Shown here: piece by piece, positions 1 to 8,793 of the stretch
How positions within the stretch are numbered: position 1 is the stretch's first letter
Layout: each line of letters begins with the position of its first letter
Assembly (NCBI GenBank): GCA_947646015.1
Contig: CANSEY010000001.1
Coordinates: 62,001-126,000, forward strand
Direction of reading: 5' to 3'
Origin: an uncultured Bacteroides sp.
Lineage (GTDB): Bacteria; Bacteroidota; Bacteroidia; Bacteroidales; Bacteroidaceae
Length of the DNA stretch: 64,000 nt
Notes under the pieces: generated by a model
Databases searched by the model: none
Seen by the model: the letters and a program-made list of their open reading frames with translations, nothing else
Told to the model about the DNA's origin: nothing
Translations under genes and position numbers: made by a program

Positions 1-1154
1 AAGACAAACTGCTGCGCCACATTGACCAATCCCAGGTAATAATAAGGTTCACCGGCTACCAAAGGAATGGTGAAGTCGTTGACAAATGACATCAGTAGTC
101 CTTCCTTCCCCCGCTGGTAAAAACTAAACATACGTTCCGGTAGCTGCCCTTTCATTGCTAAAGCCAAATTGAGACAAGAAACCGACATCGGTGTATCGGG
201 TGCTTTCTTTTCCGCCATCGCAATCACTTCATCCCATTCTTGCATGCGCACATGATAATCATACCCCATCACTTCCTCTTTATTCAACCCGATACCGTAT
301 TTGCCATACAGATTCAAAACAAACAACATCAGGATAAATTGCAGAACCCATGCTCCCGAGTAGTATCTCCAAGTCATCTTCTCAGGCAAACAGGCTACCA
401 ATAACGGTACCAGAATCACAGCCAGCCAGGCTATCACCTGCATTTGTGGAAAGACTAATGGAAAACGATAACTTCCGATCGCCCACAACAGGCGGTCGGC
501 CGGATATGGAAATACAGCCAAGGATATCCAATAGGTCACTCCGGCAATTCCCAATGTACCTCCCACCAGAATCCACCAAGGCAGACGCCTTCCGGCAAAC
601 CGGCAAAACTCAGTTATCCATATCAATGGAATGAAAAGCCATGCACATCCTCCCGCCAGCAGATAAAGCAGCGGAATGCCGACTCCCCAATAAATCAGGC
701 GTATCCGCCTATTCTCAATAAATGTATATCCGATGAGTGCTCCCAGCACCATTCCCACAGAGATGGCTCCGGAAAGAAGAAAATTTTCGTCGCAGAACAG
801 AATAAAGAAACATAAAGAAGGTAGCAGAGTAAGCGGATACCATGCCGGGTGTCCGCCCAGGCGGTTTGCAATCCAAACCATCAACCTGTGAATACCCCCT
901 ATTGCACCGGTCAAGATAGCGGCTCCCGCCCACGAATAATAATAGAATTGGGTGAGAAAGCCTCCCAGATAGTCCGCCATTCCCCCGGGATGGGATACTT
1001 GTTCGACAAAATAGTCGGATGTAAAGAGAAACATCTGGAACTGTTCCTGATAATGCAGATGGTAGGAGTAGTATACTCCGAAGAAAATGAAGACACCTGC
1101 TCCCAATAAGATGGACAAAAGCAGGTTTATTCTTTTGACGTGCTTGTTTTTCAT
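1..1154 (-). CDS. Multi-pass membrane protein, DUF6057-like (3' end outside window)
   Basis: The minus-strand frame is open from an ATG at 1154 through position 1 without a stop: 384 codons seen, C-terminus missing. The start MKNKHVKRINLLLSILLGAG is a basic N-terminus followed by a hydrophobic helix. Several more hydrophobic segments follow (around residues 70-90, 105-125, 130-150, 170-230 and 285-300). After about residue 305 the chain becomes soluble and helical, with EEVMGYDYHVRMQEWDEVI and a repeat-like ALAMKGQLPERMF stretch. This layout resembles the Bacteroidales DUF6057 family of large membrane proteins with a tetratricopeptide-like tail; the function is unknown. It lies 70 nt downstream of the epimerase gene with its own promoter-like box, so it need not belong to the mannan pathway. 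Family name from memory, moderate certainty. Confidence 0.75.
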   Translation of the reverse strand, partial: MKNKHVKRINLLLSILLGAGVFIFFGVYYSYHLHYQEQFQMFLFTSDYFVEQVSHPGGMADYLGGFLTQFYYYSWAGAAILTGAIGGIHRLMVWIANRLGGHPAWYPLTLLPSLCFFILFCDENFLLSGAISVGMVLGALIGYTFIENRRIRLIYWGVGIPLLYLLAGGCAWLFIPLIWITEFCRFAGRRLPWWILVGGTLGIAGVTYWISLAVFPYPADRLLWAIGSYRFPLVFPQMQVIAWLAVILVPLLVACLPEKMTWRYYSGAWVLQFILMLFVLNLYGKYGIGLNKEEVMGYDYHVRMQEWDEVIAMAEKKAPDTPMSVSCLNLALAMKGQLPERMFSFYQRGKEGLLMSFVNDFTIPLVAGEPYYYLGLVNVAQQFV

Positions 1155-1171
1155 ATTCGGTAAATTGTGCC

Positions 1172-1179
1172 CAAAAGTA
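1172..1179 (-). promoter_or_regulatory. Bacteroides -7 box upstream of the DUF6057-like gene
   Basis: On the minus strand this reads TACTTTTG, matching TAnnTTTG, 17 nt upstream of the ATG at 1154. A TTG lies 16 nt further upstream (1196-1198), closer than the usual 19-21 nt, so only the -7 element is convincing. Confidence 0.4.
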
Positions 1180-1223
1180 CAAAAAGTTTGGAAAACAATC
1201 TAACGAAACAGGAAACAATACAG

Positions 1224-2402
1224 TTATTCGCCCAACAGCTCGATGCACATACGTCCGTTATGATAAGGACATTTCCAGAAGCCGGCCTTATCATCATCCC
1301 GGTTCAGGCTACCGTCGGCACGAAGGCTCCAGAACCATTCGCCATGCACATCGTCAGTCAAATGCCGTTTAATAAACTCCCAGCAGTCGATGGAATGTTG
1401 CAAAGCCCCTCGATCACCGAAATATCGGAACAGGTTATAGTATCCGACTACGGTTTCGGCTTGCACCCACCAATGGTAGTCGCCGTCGATGTGTCCGGTA
1501 GTGAGATTCTTTTCGTATATCATTCCTCCGTCGGAGGTAAGTCCTTCGGATGCAGCCGCAGCTATCTTCTTTACAACAGGTTCTATCTCCGCAATGAGTC
1601 CGGCGTCTCCCAATACCCGGGCGGCTTCATGCAACAACCATGAGGCTTCGATATCATGTCCATAAGAGACGACCGGGTATTTGCTTTGCCAGTCGTTATC
1701 GAAAAAGAGTTGTAAATGGGATGTGTCCTTATCCAGTATCTTCTCTGTAAAAAGTCCTATCAGGTTGTAGAGCTGACGTTCCAGCCGTGCATCTTTCCAG
1801 ACCCGGTACAGGTTGGTGTAAGGTTCGAGGATATGCAGATGGGTATTCATAGTCTTGCGTTCATTCGCATCTTTCTCGCTGAGGCGCATATCGGCTATTT
1901 CGTTCCATTCACGGGTAAGCGCTTCACAATAACCGTTCTTCAGCCCATCAAAGCTGTGGGACTCTATATCATTGAATAAACGGACGGCATACATCAATGC
2001 TTCCGGATCTCCGGTAGCCCGATGGAACTCGCTCAGTCCGTAAATGGCAAAGCCGATGGCATAAATCTGTTTCTTGGTATCCAGCGGCTCACCTCTATAG
2101 TTGAGTGACCAGTAGACCCCTCCGAACTCGGAATCATAAAAGTGGTCGATAAGGTATCGTTTGGCACGGTTTGCCATCTCTTTGTACTCCTCTCTACCCA
2201 GCAGACGATAGGCAGCAGAATAGGTCCATAAAATACGCGCATTCAGAATAGCCCCTTTATCGGCCCGGGGCATTAATTCCTCCTGTCCGGTGATGCGTCC
2301 GTAAAATCCACCGTTCTCCTGATCTACCATCCGTTCCATCCAGTAAGGAAGAATACGGGTAGTAAGCTCTTTCTGCATTTCTTGTTTAAGAATCTCGTCC
2401 AT
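1224..2402 (-). CDS. bfce: Cellobiose 2-epimerase (EC 5.1.3.11)
   Basis: Cytosolic enzyme of the N-acylglucosamine 2-epimerase (AGE) superfamily, an (alpha/alpha)6 barrel. It interconverts the reducing-end glucose and mannose of beta-1,4 disaccharides. In mannan catabolism it turns beta-1,4-mannobiose into mannosylglucose for the adjacent phosphorylase. The 392 residues are full length. The histidines expected in the active site are present: H188 and H190 in NTHLHIL, H249 in SYGHDIEASW, and H381 in CPYHNGRMCIEL near the C-terminus. No signal peptide is seen, which fits an intracellular role. It is the last catalytic gene of the GH26-phosphorylase-symporter-epimerase operon, 12 nt after the symporter. 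This gene set matches the pathway characterised in B. fragilis. Identification is very secure. Confidence 0.95.
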   Translation of the reverse strand: MDEILKQEMQKELTTRILPYWMERMVDQENGGFYGRITGQEELMPRADKGAILNARILWTYSAAYRLLGREEYKEMANRAKRYLIDHFYDSEFGGVYWSLNYRGEPLDTKKQIYAIGFAIYGLSEFHRATGDPEALMYAVRLFNDIESHSFDGLKNGYCEALTREWNEIADMRLSEKDANERKTMNTHLHILEPYTNLYRVWKDARLERQLYNLIGLFTEKILDKDTSHLQLFFDNDWQSKYPVVSYGHDIEASWLLHEAARVLGDAGLIAEIEPVVKKIAAAASEGLTSDGGMIYEKNLTTGHIDGDYHWWVQAETVVGYYNLFRYFGDRGALQHSIDCWEFIKRHLTDDVHGEWFWSLRADGSLNRDDDKAGFWKCPYHNGRMCIELLGE

Positions 2403-2414
2403 ATGATGTCTGAA

Positions 2415-3803
2415 TTATGATTGAATAGCCTTTCTTCTCTTCTCCAACTCTGAAGTCACCTCTCTCATCTTCTTCTCCGACAGCGGATACATACTGATGA
2501 AAACGACGGACAGAACTGTTCCGACAGCGGGCAACCAGCTGAGAAACATCTTAATCCCATGAATAGCCTCTACACTCTGCACTTCGTTGGCACGAAAGCC
2601 GAAGTAAGCCAACAACCAACCGGTCAGTGCACTTCCGATAGCCCAACCGAACTTCTGGCTCATGGACGAAGACGAAAAGATCAGACCTGTAGCCCGGTTG
2701 CCGGTCTTCAGTTCCGAATAGTCAGCACAGTCGGCGTACATGGACCAGAGCAAAGGGAAAATACTTCCGGCACAGATACTGATCAGCACCTGAAAAACAA
2801 AAATCAGGGTGATGTCTCCTTTCCCAAACCAATAAAAGATAACGGAAAGGAGAGTAGCCAGACTCATGGCTCCCATGTATGTGTTTTTTTTGCCAATACG
2901 GTTACTGACCGGAGCTGCAAGAATCACTCCCACAATATTGGCAGCCTGTCCCACTGCCAGATAAAGGCCGCTCAGCACAAAAGAAACGCCAAAGAAGGAA
3001 ACCGTGGAGTAATCCTCTTCCACAACAAAGTACTTGAAGTAATAAACCGTAGCTCCGTCACGAATAGAATTGAATACCAAAGCTGCCACTCCGGCTCCGA
3101 GCAGAATCCACCACGGACGGTTGTGAAGCAAATCTTTCAAATCGTCTTTCAGGGAGTTTTGTACTTCCCTGATCGGTTTTACCCGTTCACGTGTCAAGGC
3201 GAAACAAAGATAAAACAGAGCCGCACACATCACAGCAATCACCACCACACTCAACATCCATCCCCGTTGCTCGTCTTCTGCACCACCAAACAGGTTGACC
3301 ATCGGCATGAAGAGCAGCAAAGCAATAAAACTGCCGATATAGGCAAAAGTCATACGGTAAGTGGACAGGGTATTCCGTTCTTTCGGGTCAGGACTCATCA
3401 CTCCCAGCAGTGAAGCATAAGGCACATTGATAGCCGAATATACCATCATCATCAAAGAATAGGTGATGTAGGCATAGACCAGTTTTCCGGTATCATTCAA
3501 CTCCGGAGTGGTGAAAGTAAAAATACCAATCAGTGCAAAAGGAACGGCAAGATACAGCAGATAAGGACGAAATTTCCCCCAGCGGGTCTGTGTGCGATCG
3601 GCAATCACTCCCACGATCGGATCGAAAGCCGAATCCCATACCCGGGTAATCAGAAACATGGTTCCTACCACGGCAGCAGGCAAGCCGAATACATCGGTAT
3701 AAAAAATCATCAGATAGGACCCGAACAGTTTCCAGAACATGGACGAAGCCATATCGCCCAGTCCGTAACCGATCTTCTCTTTCAGTGTAATCATGGCAGT
3801 CAT
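2415..3803 (-). CDS. GPH-family sugar:cation symporter (MFS), probable mannobiose importer
   Basis: 462-residue inner-membrane transporter of the glycoside-pentoside-hexuronide (MelB-like) family with about 12 hydrophobic segments. The N-terminal KIGYGLGDMASSMFW, the TRVWDSAFDPIVG segment with its paired acidic residues, and the RTQTRWGKFRPYLL loop are family signatures; the Asp residues are those used for cation coupling in MelB. It sits between mannosylglucose phosphorylase (16 nt upstream) and the epimerase (12 nt downstream). The substrate inferred from context is beta-1,4-mannobiose or a short manno-oligosaccharide brought from periplasm to cytoplasm. An alternative start lies at the fourth codon (3794). 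The family is certain; the substrate is inferred. Confidence 0.9.
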   Translation of the reverse strand: MTAMITLKEKIGYGLGDMASSMFWKLFGSYLMIFYTDVFGLPAAVVGTMFLITRVWDSAFDPIVGVIADRTQTRWGKFRPYLLYLAVPFALIGIFTFTTPELNDTGKLVYAYITYSLMMMVYSAINVPYASLLGVMSPDPKERNTLSTYRMTFAYIGSFIALLLFMPMVNLFGGAEDEQRGWMLSVVVIAVMCAALFYLCFALTRERVKPIREVQNSLKDDLKDLLHNRPWWILLGAGVAALVFNSIRDGATVYYFKYFVVEEDYSTVSFFGVSFVLSGLYLAVGQAANIVGVILAAPVSNRIGKKNTYMGAMSLATLLSVIFYWFGKGDITLIFVFQVLISICAGSIFPLLWSMYADCADYSELKTGNRATGLIFSSSSMSQKFGWAIGSALTGWLLAYFGFRANEVQSVEAIHGIKMFLSWLPAVGTVLSVVFISMYPLSEKKMREVTSELEKRRKAIQS

Positions 3804-3819
3804 TCTATTCTTGGTTTTC

Positions 3820-4992
3820 TTATTTCATCAATCTCAGATTTCGTTCAATCAGGTTTTTCAGTATCTCTACCGAAGCTGAGGAAGAAAAGCCGTCCTGAGG
3901 AGTGTGCAGGCAGTAATCCACCAACCGTTCGATAGTTGAGGTAGCTACATGCATACGGGTGTCCGACGAAGCATAGTAGATAAATACTTTTCCGTCATCG
4001 TCGGCTATCCAACCATTCGAAAAAAGCACATTCGACACATCCCCAATGCGCTCTTCTCCTACCGGAGCCATAAAGTACCCCGCCGGAGAAGCTATCAGCC
4101 GGGTGGGATCATCCAACGATGTCATATACATATACAATACATACCTGAGCCCGGCAGCACAATTGCGTACTCCGTGTGCCAGATGAAGCCATCCCTGAGG
4201 AGTCTTGATAGGATGCGGCCCTTCACCGTTCTTCACCTCCTTGATGGTATGATAATATCGTTTGTCGATGATCTTCTCTTCTCCAACCTCGGCATGGGTT
4301 ATATCGTCAATCAATGCCCATCCGATACCACCTCCGCTACCGGTATCGATAAATCCGTCTTGCGGACGGGTATAAAGTGCATACTTTCCATCCACAAACT
4401 CAGGATGCAGCACCACATTACGTTGCTGACTCTTTGTTTTCAGATCCGGCAGACGTTCCCAATTTTTCAGGTCTTTGGTACGGGCAATGCCGGCAGTGGC
4501 TGTAGCTGACGATAAATCACCTATGGGAGCATTGTCATCGTGCCGTTCGGCACAAAAGATGCCATATATCCACCCATCTTCATGGGCAGTGAGACGCATA
4601 TCGTATACATTGGTTGCAGGAACCACATCTTCGGGTAAGGTCACCGGATACTCCCAGAAGCGGAAATTATCAATACCGTTCGGGCTTTCGGCAACAGCAA
4701 AAAAAGATTTGCGGTCTGCTCCCTCCACTCTCACCAACATCAGGTACTTCCCATCCCACTTAATGGCTCCGGCATTCAACGTCGCATTCATACCGATACG
4801 TTCCATCAAAAAAGGATTCGTCTCCTCGTTCAGGTCGTATCGCCAGAAGACAGGAGTATGCGCTGCAGTCAGTACAGGGTAACGGTAACGCGTAATCACT
4901 CCGTTTCCCTCTTCTACCGGTTCATTCTTACGCATCAGCAGTGCTTCATGCCCGGCAAGCAATTTAGCAACTTTATCATTAAACAGACTCAT
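3820..4992 (-). CDS. bfmgp: 4-O-beta-D-mannosyl-D-glucose phosphorylase, GH130 (EC 2.4.1.281)
   Basis: Cytosolic GH130 phosphorylase that cleaves mannosylglucose with inorganic phosphate to alpha-mannose 1-phosphate and glucose. At 390 residues it has the GH130 subfamily 1 length. The five-bladed-propeller repeats contain [18 protein letters not shown] and, at residues 130-134, YDMRL. D131 falls at the position I recall as the catalytic acid of the B. fragilis enzyme. There is no signal peptide. It lies 36 nt downstream of the GH26 gene and 16 nt before the symporter. With the epimerase it completes an energy-saving intracellular mannan route, since phosphorolysis yields an already phosphorylated mannose. 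Very secure. Confidence 0.95.
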
Positions 4993-5028
4993 AATGGACA
5001 GTGTTTTTATCGTTATTTATTTGATTTT

Positions 5029-6153
5029 CTATTTATAAAGGTTCTTCACGTCCGACACAAACAGAGTTTTCGGTTCACGGTAGAACTTCACAAAGTCATC
5101 GGCGGACACCTGTCCGGGATAAGGAGCATAATAGTGGTTTACCCTTTCACGTGCATTGCGCCACACCAACACATAACTGATAGGATACTTGCTGATTACC
5201 GGATAGAGAGTCTGTGTCCACCAGACAGAATCGGGAATAGCCTCGAAACCGGTTTCGGTAATGGCTATAGGCTTATCGTGCGCCTTACCTACTTCAGTCA
5301 GGATAGCAAGCGACTTATCCAATTGCTCCATATATTGTGTCCGGTCGAACTGATAGGTGTCAAAGCCCACCAGGTCGATGATATCATCTCCCGGATAACG
5401 CTCCAGATAAGCAGTCGAATCTTTGGGTTCCGATCCCGGTGAATAAGCATAAAGCAGGTTCTTTACTCCCCGGGCATGCATACGATCATGCGTCATCCGC
5501 CAAAGAGCCTTATACTGGTCGGCCGTGCAAAGATTTTGTCCCCACCAGAACCAACTGCCGGTATGCTCGTGCCAGGGACGGAAAATAACCGGTATTTTTG
5601 TACCTTCTTCCGTCTCCAAAGTATTCATAAAGGCTGCAACAGCATCGAGCCAACTTATAAATTTCGCATGATGTACACCACCGGGCAGTATGGAAGCTAC
5701 AACCGTCGTATCACTCACATCCCACGCATCTTTACCGGTCAAGGGGTTATCGAGATGCCAGCTAAAAGAAACCACTCCTCCCCTTTTATATTGATTAATC
5801 GTCTCCTGACGTATTTTGCGAAACGGCACGTTATCCAGACTTTTCTCTCTTTCCAGTTCAATGTGGCCCAGATCAAACGACATGACAGCCGGATAATCAC
5901 CACACACACTTTTCACGTCACTGCGATCTTCGTCACCTTCCCAGCCGACACCGTAAAGCGGATCGTCATGATGACCAAACATAATCCCCTGTGTGGGAAC
6001 CTTCCGTAGATTATTCAGTAAATTCACTGTTTCCGTCGTTCGCAGAGTGTCGACAGTCGAATCCGCTCCTGTTTTCTTTCCGGAAGGTGAACAGGCACCC
6101 AATCCTGCCAATAGCAGTGCACCTGTAGCTAATATCTTTATTCTCTTTATCAT
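5029..6153 (-). CDS. GH26 endo-beta-1,4-mannanase, lipoprotein
   Basis: 374 residues. The N-terminus MIKRIKILATGALLLAGLGAC ends in an LGAC lipobox, so Cys21 should be lipidated and the enzyme anchored in an outer-membrane or periplasmic leaflet. The GH26 signatures are complete: FRPWHEHTGSWFWWG carries the acid/base Glu196, and AITETGFEA carries the nucleophile Glu300; YAYSPGSEPKD and ERYPGDDIIDLVGFDTY are also typical. It is the first gene of the operon that continues with mannosylglucose phosphorylase, the symporter and the epimerase, and it follows a strong promoter match. Likely role: trimming manno-oligosaccharides to mannobiose before import. It is a distant paralogue of the GH26 at 13919-15034. 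Confidence 0.93.
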   Translation of the reverse strand: MIKRIKILATGALLLAGLGACSPSGKKTGADSTVDTLRTTETVNLLNNLRKVPTQGIMFGHHDDPLYGVGWEGDEDRSDVKSVCGDYPAVMSFDLGHIELEREKSLDNVPFRKIRQETINQYKRGGVVSFSWHLDNPLTGKDAWDVSDTTVVASILPGGVHHAKFISWLDAVAAFMNTLETEEGTKIPVIFRPWHEHTGSWFWWGQNLCTADQYKALWRMTHDRMHARGVKNLLYAYSPGSEPKDSTAYLERYPGDDIIDLVGFDTYQFDRTQYMEQLDKSLAILTEVGKAHDKPIAITETGFEAIPDSVWWTQTLYPVISKYPISYVLVWRNARERVNHYYAPYPGQVSADDFVKFYREPKTLFVSDVKNLYK

Positions 6154-6182
6154 AATTCGTTTATTTAACGATGAATACTATG

Positions 6183-6214
6183 CAAAAGTACGAGGGTTCC
6201 CCCTTGAAAACAAG
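6183..6214 (-). promoter_or_regulatory. Promoter of the GH26-GH130-symporter-epimerase operon
   Basis: On the minus strand: CTTG (6211-6214), 20 nt, then TACTTTTG (6183-6190). This matches the Bacteroides -33/-7 consensus TTTG-N19/20-TAnnTTTG with near-ideal spacing. The predicted start near 6176 leaves a leader of about 23 nt before the ATG at 6153. It lets the intracellular disaccharide pathway be transcribed separately from the upstream susCD part. Confidence 0.7.
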
Positions 6215-6244
6215 TACAATATTATCCAATACTGGTATTATCAT

Positions 6245-7249
6245 TCACCTACCCTTATTGTACTTCTCTACAGCCAGATAAAAGGCCTGAATATTGTCAA
6301 AAGGTACTTCGGGCGGAGTATCGCAACCGGTGGATATAATAAAGTTAGCGTATTCTCCGGTACAGGTCAGAAGTTCTTCTGTCCGTGCAAAAACATCTTC
6401 AGGCGTCAGTACCCTGAACACTCCTACAGGGTCCAGATTACCCATCACCCATACATCCGAAGGGCATTCCCGGAGAGCAGTTATCATATCCGCCTTATTT
6501 CCGAAATGATACCCTTTAGCACCGGTAGCCAGCATAGCAGCAGTGCAATGTCCGGTGTTACCGCAATTATGCAGAATAACTGCAAACGAATCATCCTGGA
6601 CAGCATCGATAATACGTTTCACATAGACCGAAGAATAGCGTTGACAATCTTCATTCGAAAGAAGTCCGGCAGCCGGTTCCGCCATAATAACACCGGCCAC
6701 TCCGGTCTCTTTGATAGCCAGACAATAACGGAGAATGAATTCCGTGCATTTCTCCAGTAAAAGCAGGACAGTATCGGGCTCGGTATAGATAGCCATCATA
6801 ATTTCCGTCATATCGTATAGACGACCTGCCAGAGAATAGGGACCGATACAACCGGCCAGCACGGGCTTGTCTATTCCTTCTGCTGCCAGGCGGTCGGCCA
6901 GCAAATACTGAGGCATGCGTCCCGATTCGACCGAAGGAATCTGCAAAGCCTCAACATCTGCATATCCAGTGAGCAAACGTCCGCAAACACTGGGTACTTC
7001 ATTGGGGGACATACTAAGTCGAGCTCCAAAAGCTTCTGCTTCCACGGTAAGATCCATAATAGTGGTACAAGCCGCCGACTGCGGAAAACATTCGTTCAAG
7101 GCACGGATAGCGTGATAATGAATTTCACCGTTCGTTACGGCATCCAATACCCGTTTCCCTAACAATTCAATACCCGGATGGGTCATAATGGGGATGGCTA
7201 CCCGTTTTCCTGATACTAATTTATCTTTTATATATAATGATAGTTCCAT
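6245..7249 (-). CDS. Corrinoid-dependent methyltransferase 2-like protein, URO-D fold (MtaA/MtbA type)
   Basis: 334 residues of the uroporphyrinogen decarboxylase superfamily, in the branch that contains MtaA, MtbA and CmuA methyltransferases rather than haem enzymes. The zinc-binding H-x-C-...-C motif of that branch is present: H227 and C229 in VILHNCGNTG, and C309 in ISTGCDTPPEVP. Such proteins move a methyl group between a methyl-corrinoid protein and a thiol. Here the thiol acceptor is unknown: coenzyme M is not expected in Bacteroides, so homocysteine is a guess. It is 6 nt downstream of the activation-domain gene and 9 nt after its start region ends, in one operon with the corrinoid protein. 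True HemE activity is unlikely because the context and the Zn motif point elsewhere. Confidence 0.8.
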   Translation of the reverse strand: MELSLYIKDKLVSGKRVAIPIMTHPGIELLGKRVLDAVTNGEIHYHAIRALNECFPQSAACTTIMDLTVEAEAFGARLSMSPNEVPSVCGRLLTGYADVEALQIPSVESGRMPQYLLADRLAAEGIDKPVLAGCIGPYSLAGRLYDMTEIMMAIYTEPDTVLLLLEKCTEFILRYCLAIKETGVAGVIMAEPAAGLLSNEDCQRYSSVYVKRIIDAVQDDSFAVILHNCGNTGHCTAAMLATGAKGYHFGNKADMITALRECPSDVWVMGNLDPVGVFRVLTPEDVFARTEELLTCTGEYANFIISTGCDTPPEVPFDNIQAFYLAVEKYNKGR

Positions 7250-7255
7250 AACATT

Positions 7256-7960
7256 CTATCTGTTTAGTTTATTTCTGTTTTTATAGCAATCGGCTTTGCC
7301 GCATAGTTCGCATCCATATTTCCGTTTGACAATACATGGACCATAAGCAATAATACCACTGACCGATTTAATAGGCGACATCAGCGAAGAATCACTCAAT
7401 CGGACCCCGCAGGGAAATTCAGGCAAGCAGCTGAAAAGCAACTGCTGTTGCGTGACGTGCCATCCGCAATAACCGGGACTGTAAGGATGACTGACTCCGT
7501 ATCCCAAAGGAAACATTCGGGATTCCACTTTCCGGCATACTTCACGGACAACTGCTTCAGCAATTGCCGAACCGTAAGCATCCAGAAGAAATTCGCGTAA
7601 GATGTCTCCCTGACTGCCTATCCTATGCTGAAAAGCCTCAAACTCGTACCCCGCAGTAGCAACAAAGAGTACATAGCCCGCAGCATCTTTAAGATAAGGA
7701 GTTATAACAGATCCTGTTTTCAGAGAAATACCGTTTACTCCCACCTCACAAGTACCGGCCGGCTCGGCATCGAACAGAGCATACAGAAAGCGGGGTGTAC
7801 AAATTCCGGCAATCTCTGTTTCCAATGCATCAGATATTGCCTGTATCTCCGCATCAGGCACGTAACCGGCTCCCATTGAAAGATTAATATCCTCCGGATC
7901 GAGTCTCAACGAAGTGAAAGGCAGACACTCTTCAACAATATGGGAATTCACCAGTGGCAT
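7256..7960 (-). CDS. MetH activation-domain-like protein (corrinoid reactivation)
   Basis: The second half matches the cobalamin-dependent methionine synthase activation domain, which binds S-adenosylmethionine: YSPGYCGWHVTQQQLLF and then VRLSDSSLMSPIKSVSGIIAYG, corresponding to the SPGY and (S/T)-(M)-x-P-x-x-S-V-S-G elements. As a stand-alone protein in a corrinoid operon it probably helps reductive re-methylation of oxidised cobalamin on the neighbouring carrier. The C-terminus carries a Cys cluster, CELCGKADCYK (CxxCx4C), which could hold iron-sulfur or another metal. ATG at 7960 was preferred; a TTG at 7966 would overlap the upstream stop by 4 nt and is possible. Confidence 0.82.
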   Translation of the reverse strand: MPLVNSHIVEECLPFTSLRLDPEDINLSMGAGYVPDAEIQAISDALETEIAGICTPRFLYALFDAEPAGTCEVGVNGISLKTGSVITPYLKDAAGYVLFVATAGYEFEAFQHRIGSQGDILREFLLDAYGSAIAEAVVREVCRKVESRMFPLGYGVSHPYSPGYCGWHVTQQQLLFSCLPEFPCGVRLSDSSLMSPIKSVSGIIAYGPCIVKRKYGCELCGKADCYKNRNKLNR

Positions 7961-7962
7961 AT

Positions 7963-8613
7963 TCAACAGGCGTTTATCAACTTCTTGGCCATTATTACGG
8001 CTGCATTGGCATTACTGGTATAGGCATCGGCACCGATAGATTTGGCAAAGGCATCGCTGACAGGTGCTCCTCCTACCATTACTTTTACTTTTCCCCTCAA
8101 CCCGGAGGTTTCAAGGGCATCGATCACTTCCTTCATGTAATTCATGGTAGTGGTGAGCAGTGCGGACATGCAAATAATATCTGCCTTATTTTCCAATGCC
8201 GCAGAAATGAATTTATCACTCGATACATCCACTCCCAAATTGATGACTTCAAACCCACATCCTTCAAACATCGAAGCAACCAAGTTTTTACCTATATCAT
8301 GCAAATCCCCTTTTACCGTACCAATCACAATCCGACCGATATACGAATTGACCTGCCCTTGCATCAGTGGTTTGAGTATATCGAGGGCACCACGCATGGC
8401 ACGGGCACTCATCAAGAGGTTCGGAACAAACACTTGTCCCGATTCAAAACGTGCTCCAATGGCTTCCATGGCTTTAATCATATATTCATTAATGATTTCC
8501 TGGGGTGCTGCTCCTCCGGCAACAGCTTCCCGGGTAACACTGACTGCCTGTTCCAATTTACCGGCCAAAATGGCTTCATATAATTCATTGAGGTTGTTCA
8601 TAGCTTTTATCAT
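7963..8613 (-). CDS. Corrinoid protein of a methyltransferase system (MtaC/MttC/MetH-like)
   Basis: 216 residues. Residues 6-85 form the helical cap (B12-binding_2), including the ARFESGQVFVPNLLMSARAM region typical of the family. Residues 92-216 form the Rossmann-like B12-binding domain, with the lower-ligand motif D103-L-H105-D-I-G108 in GTVKGDLHDIGKN. The histidine should coordinate cobalt of a base-off corrinoid. It shuttles a methyl group between the two URO-D-type methyltransferases encoded on either side. The stop abuts the activation-protein gene, so both are co-translated. Alternative start at 8601 (fifth codon). The gap to the upstream URO-D gene is 180 nt with no recognisable cobalamin riboswitch. 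Confidence 0.9.
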   Translation of the reverse strand: MIKAMNNLNELYEAILAGKLEQAVSVTREAVAGGAAPQEIINEYMIKAMEAIGARFESGQVFVPNLLMSARAMRGALDILKPLMQGQVNSYIGRIVIGTVKGDLHDIGKNLVASMFEGCGFEVINLGVDVSSDKFISAALENKADIICMSALLTTTMNYMKEVIDALETSGLRGKVKVMVGGAPVSDAFAKSIGADAYTSNANAAVIMAKKLINAC

Positions 8614-8793
8614 TTATAAGATTAATAATATATAGATACTCTTTCTTAAAGATTACCTAACATAAATTTATTGTACAGCGAGATGATTTTACGATTTGCC
8701 AACCGATCTATCAGGGGACTTTAAGAGAATTTCAAAGCCATCTGATGATCAATACAGGCAAAACATGGTAGGAATAGTATTTTCTGAAGATTA

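Noticed and set aside
2559..3413. 284-codon plus-strand ORF
   Set aside because: It lies fully antisense to the symporter gene, has low-complexity His/Gln/Thr composition and no domain; a shadow frame.
5993..6760. 255-codon plus-strand ORF crossing the GH26 promoter
   Set aside because: It overlaps two confident minus-strand genes and a promoter and has no protein family character.
6245..7249. HemE (uroporphyrinogen decarboxylase) for haem synthesis
   Set aside because: The H-x-C...C zinc motif and the corrinoid-protein operon indicate a methyltransferase; Bacteroides also generally lack a complete haem pathway.
8614..8793. Possible cobalamin riboswitch before the corrinoid protein gene
   Set aside because: Only 180 nt, with no B12-box-like conserved element or long multi-stem structure that I could recognise.
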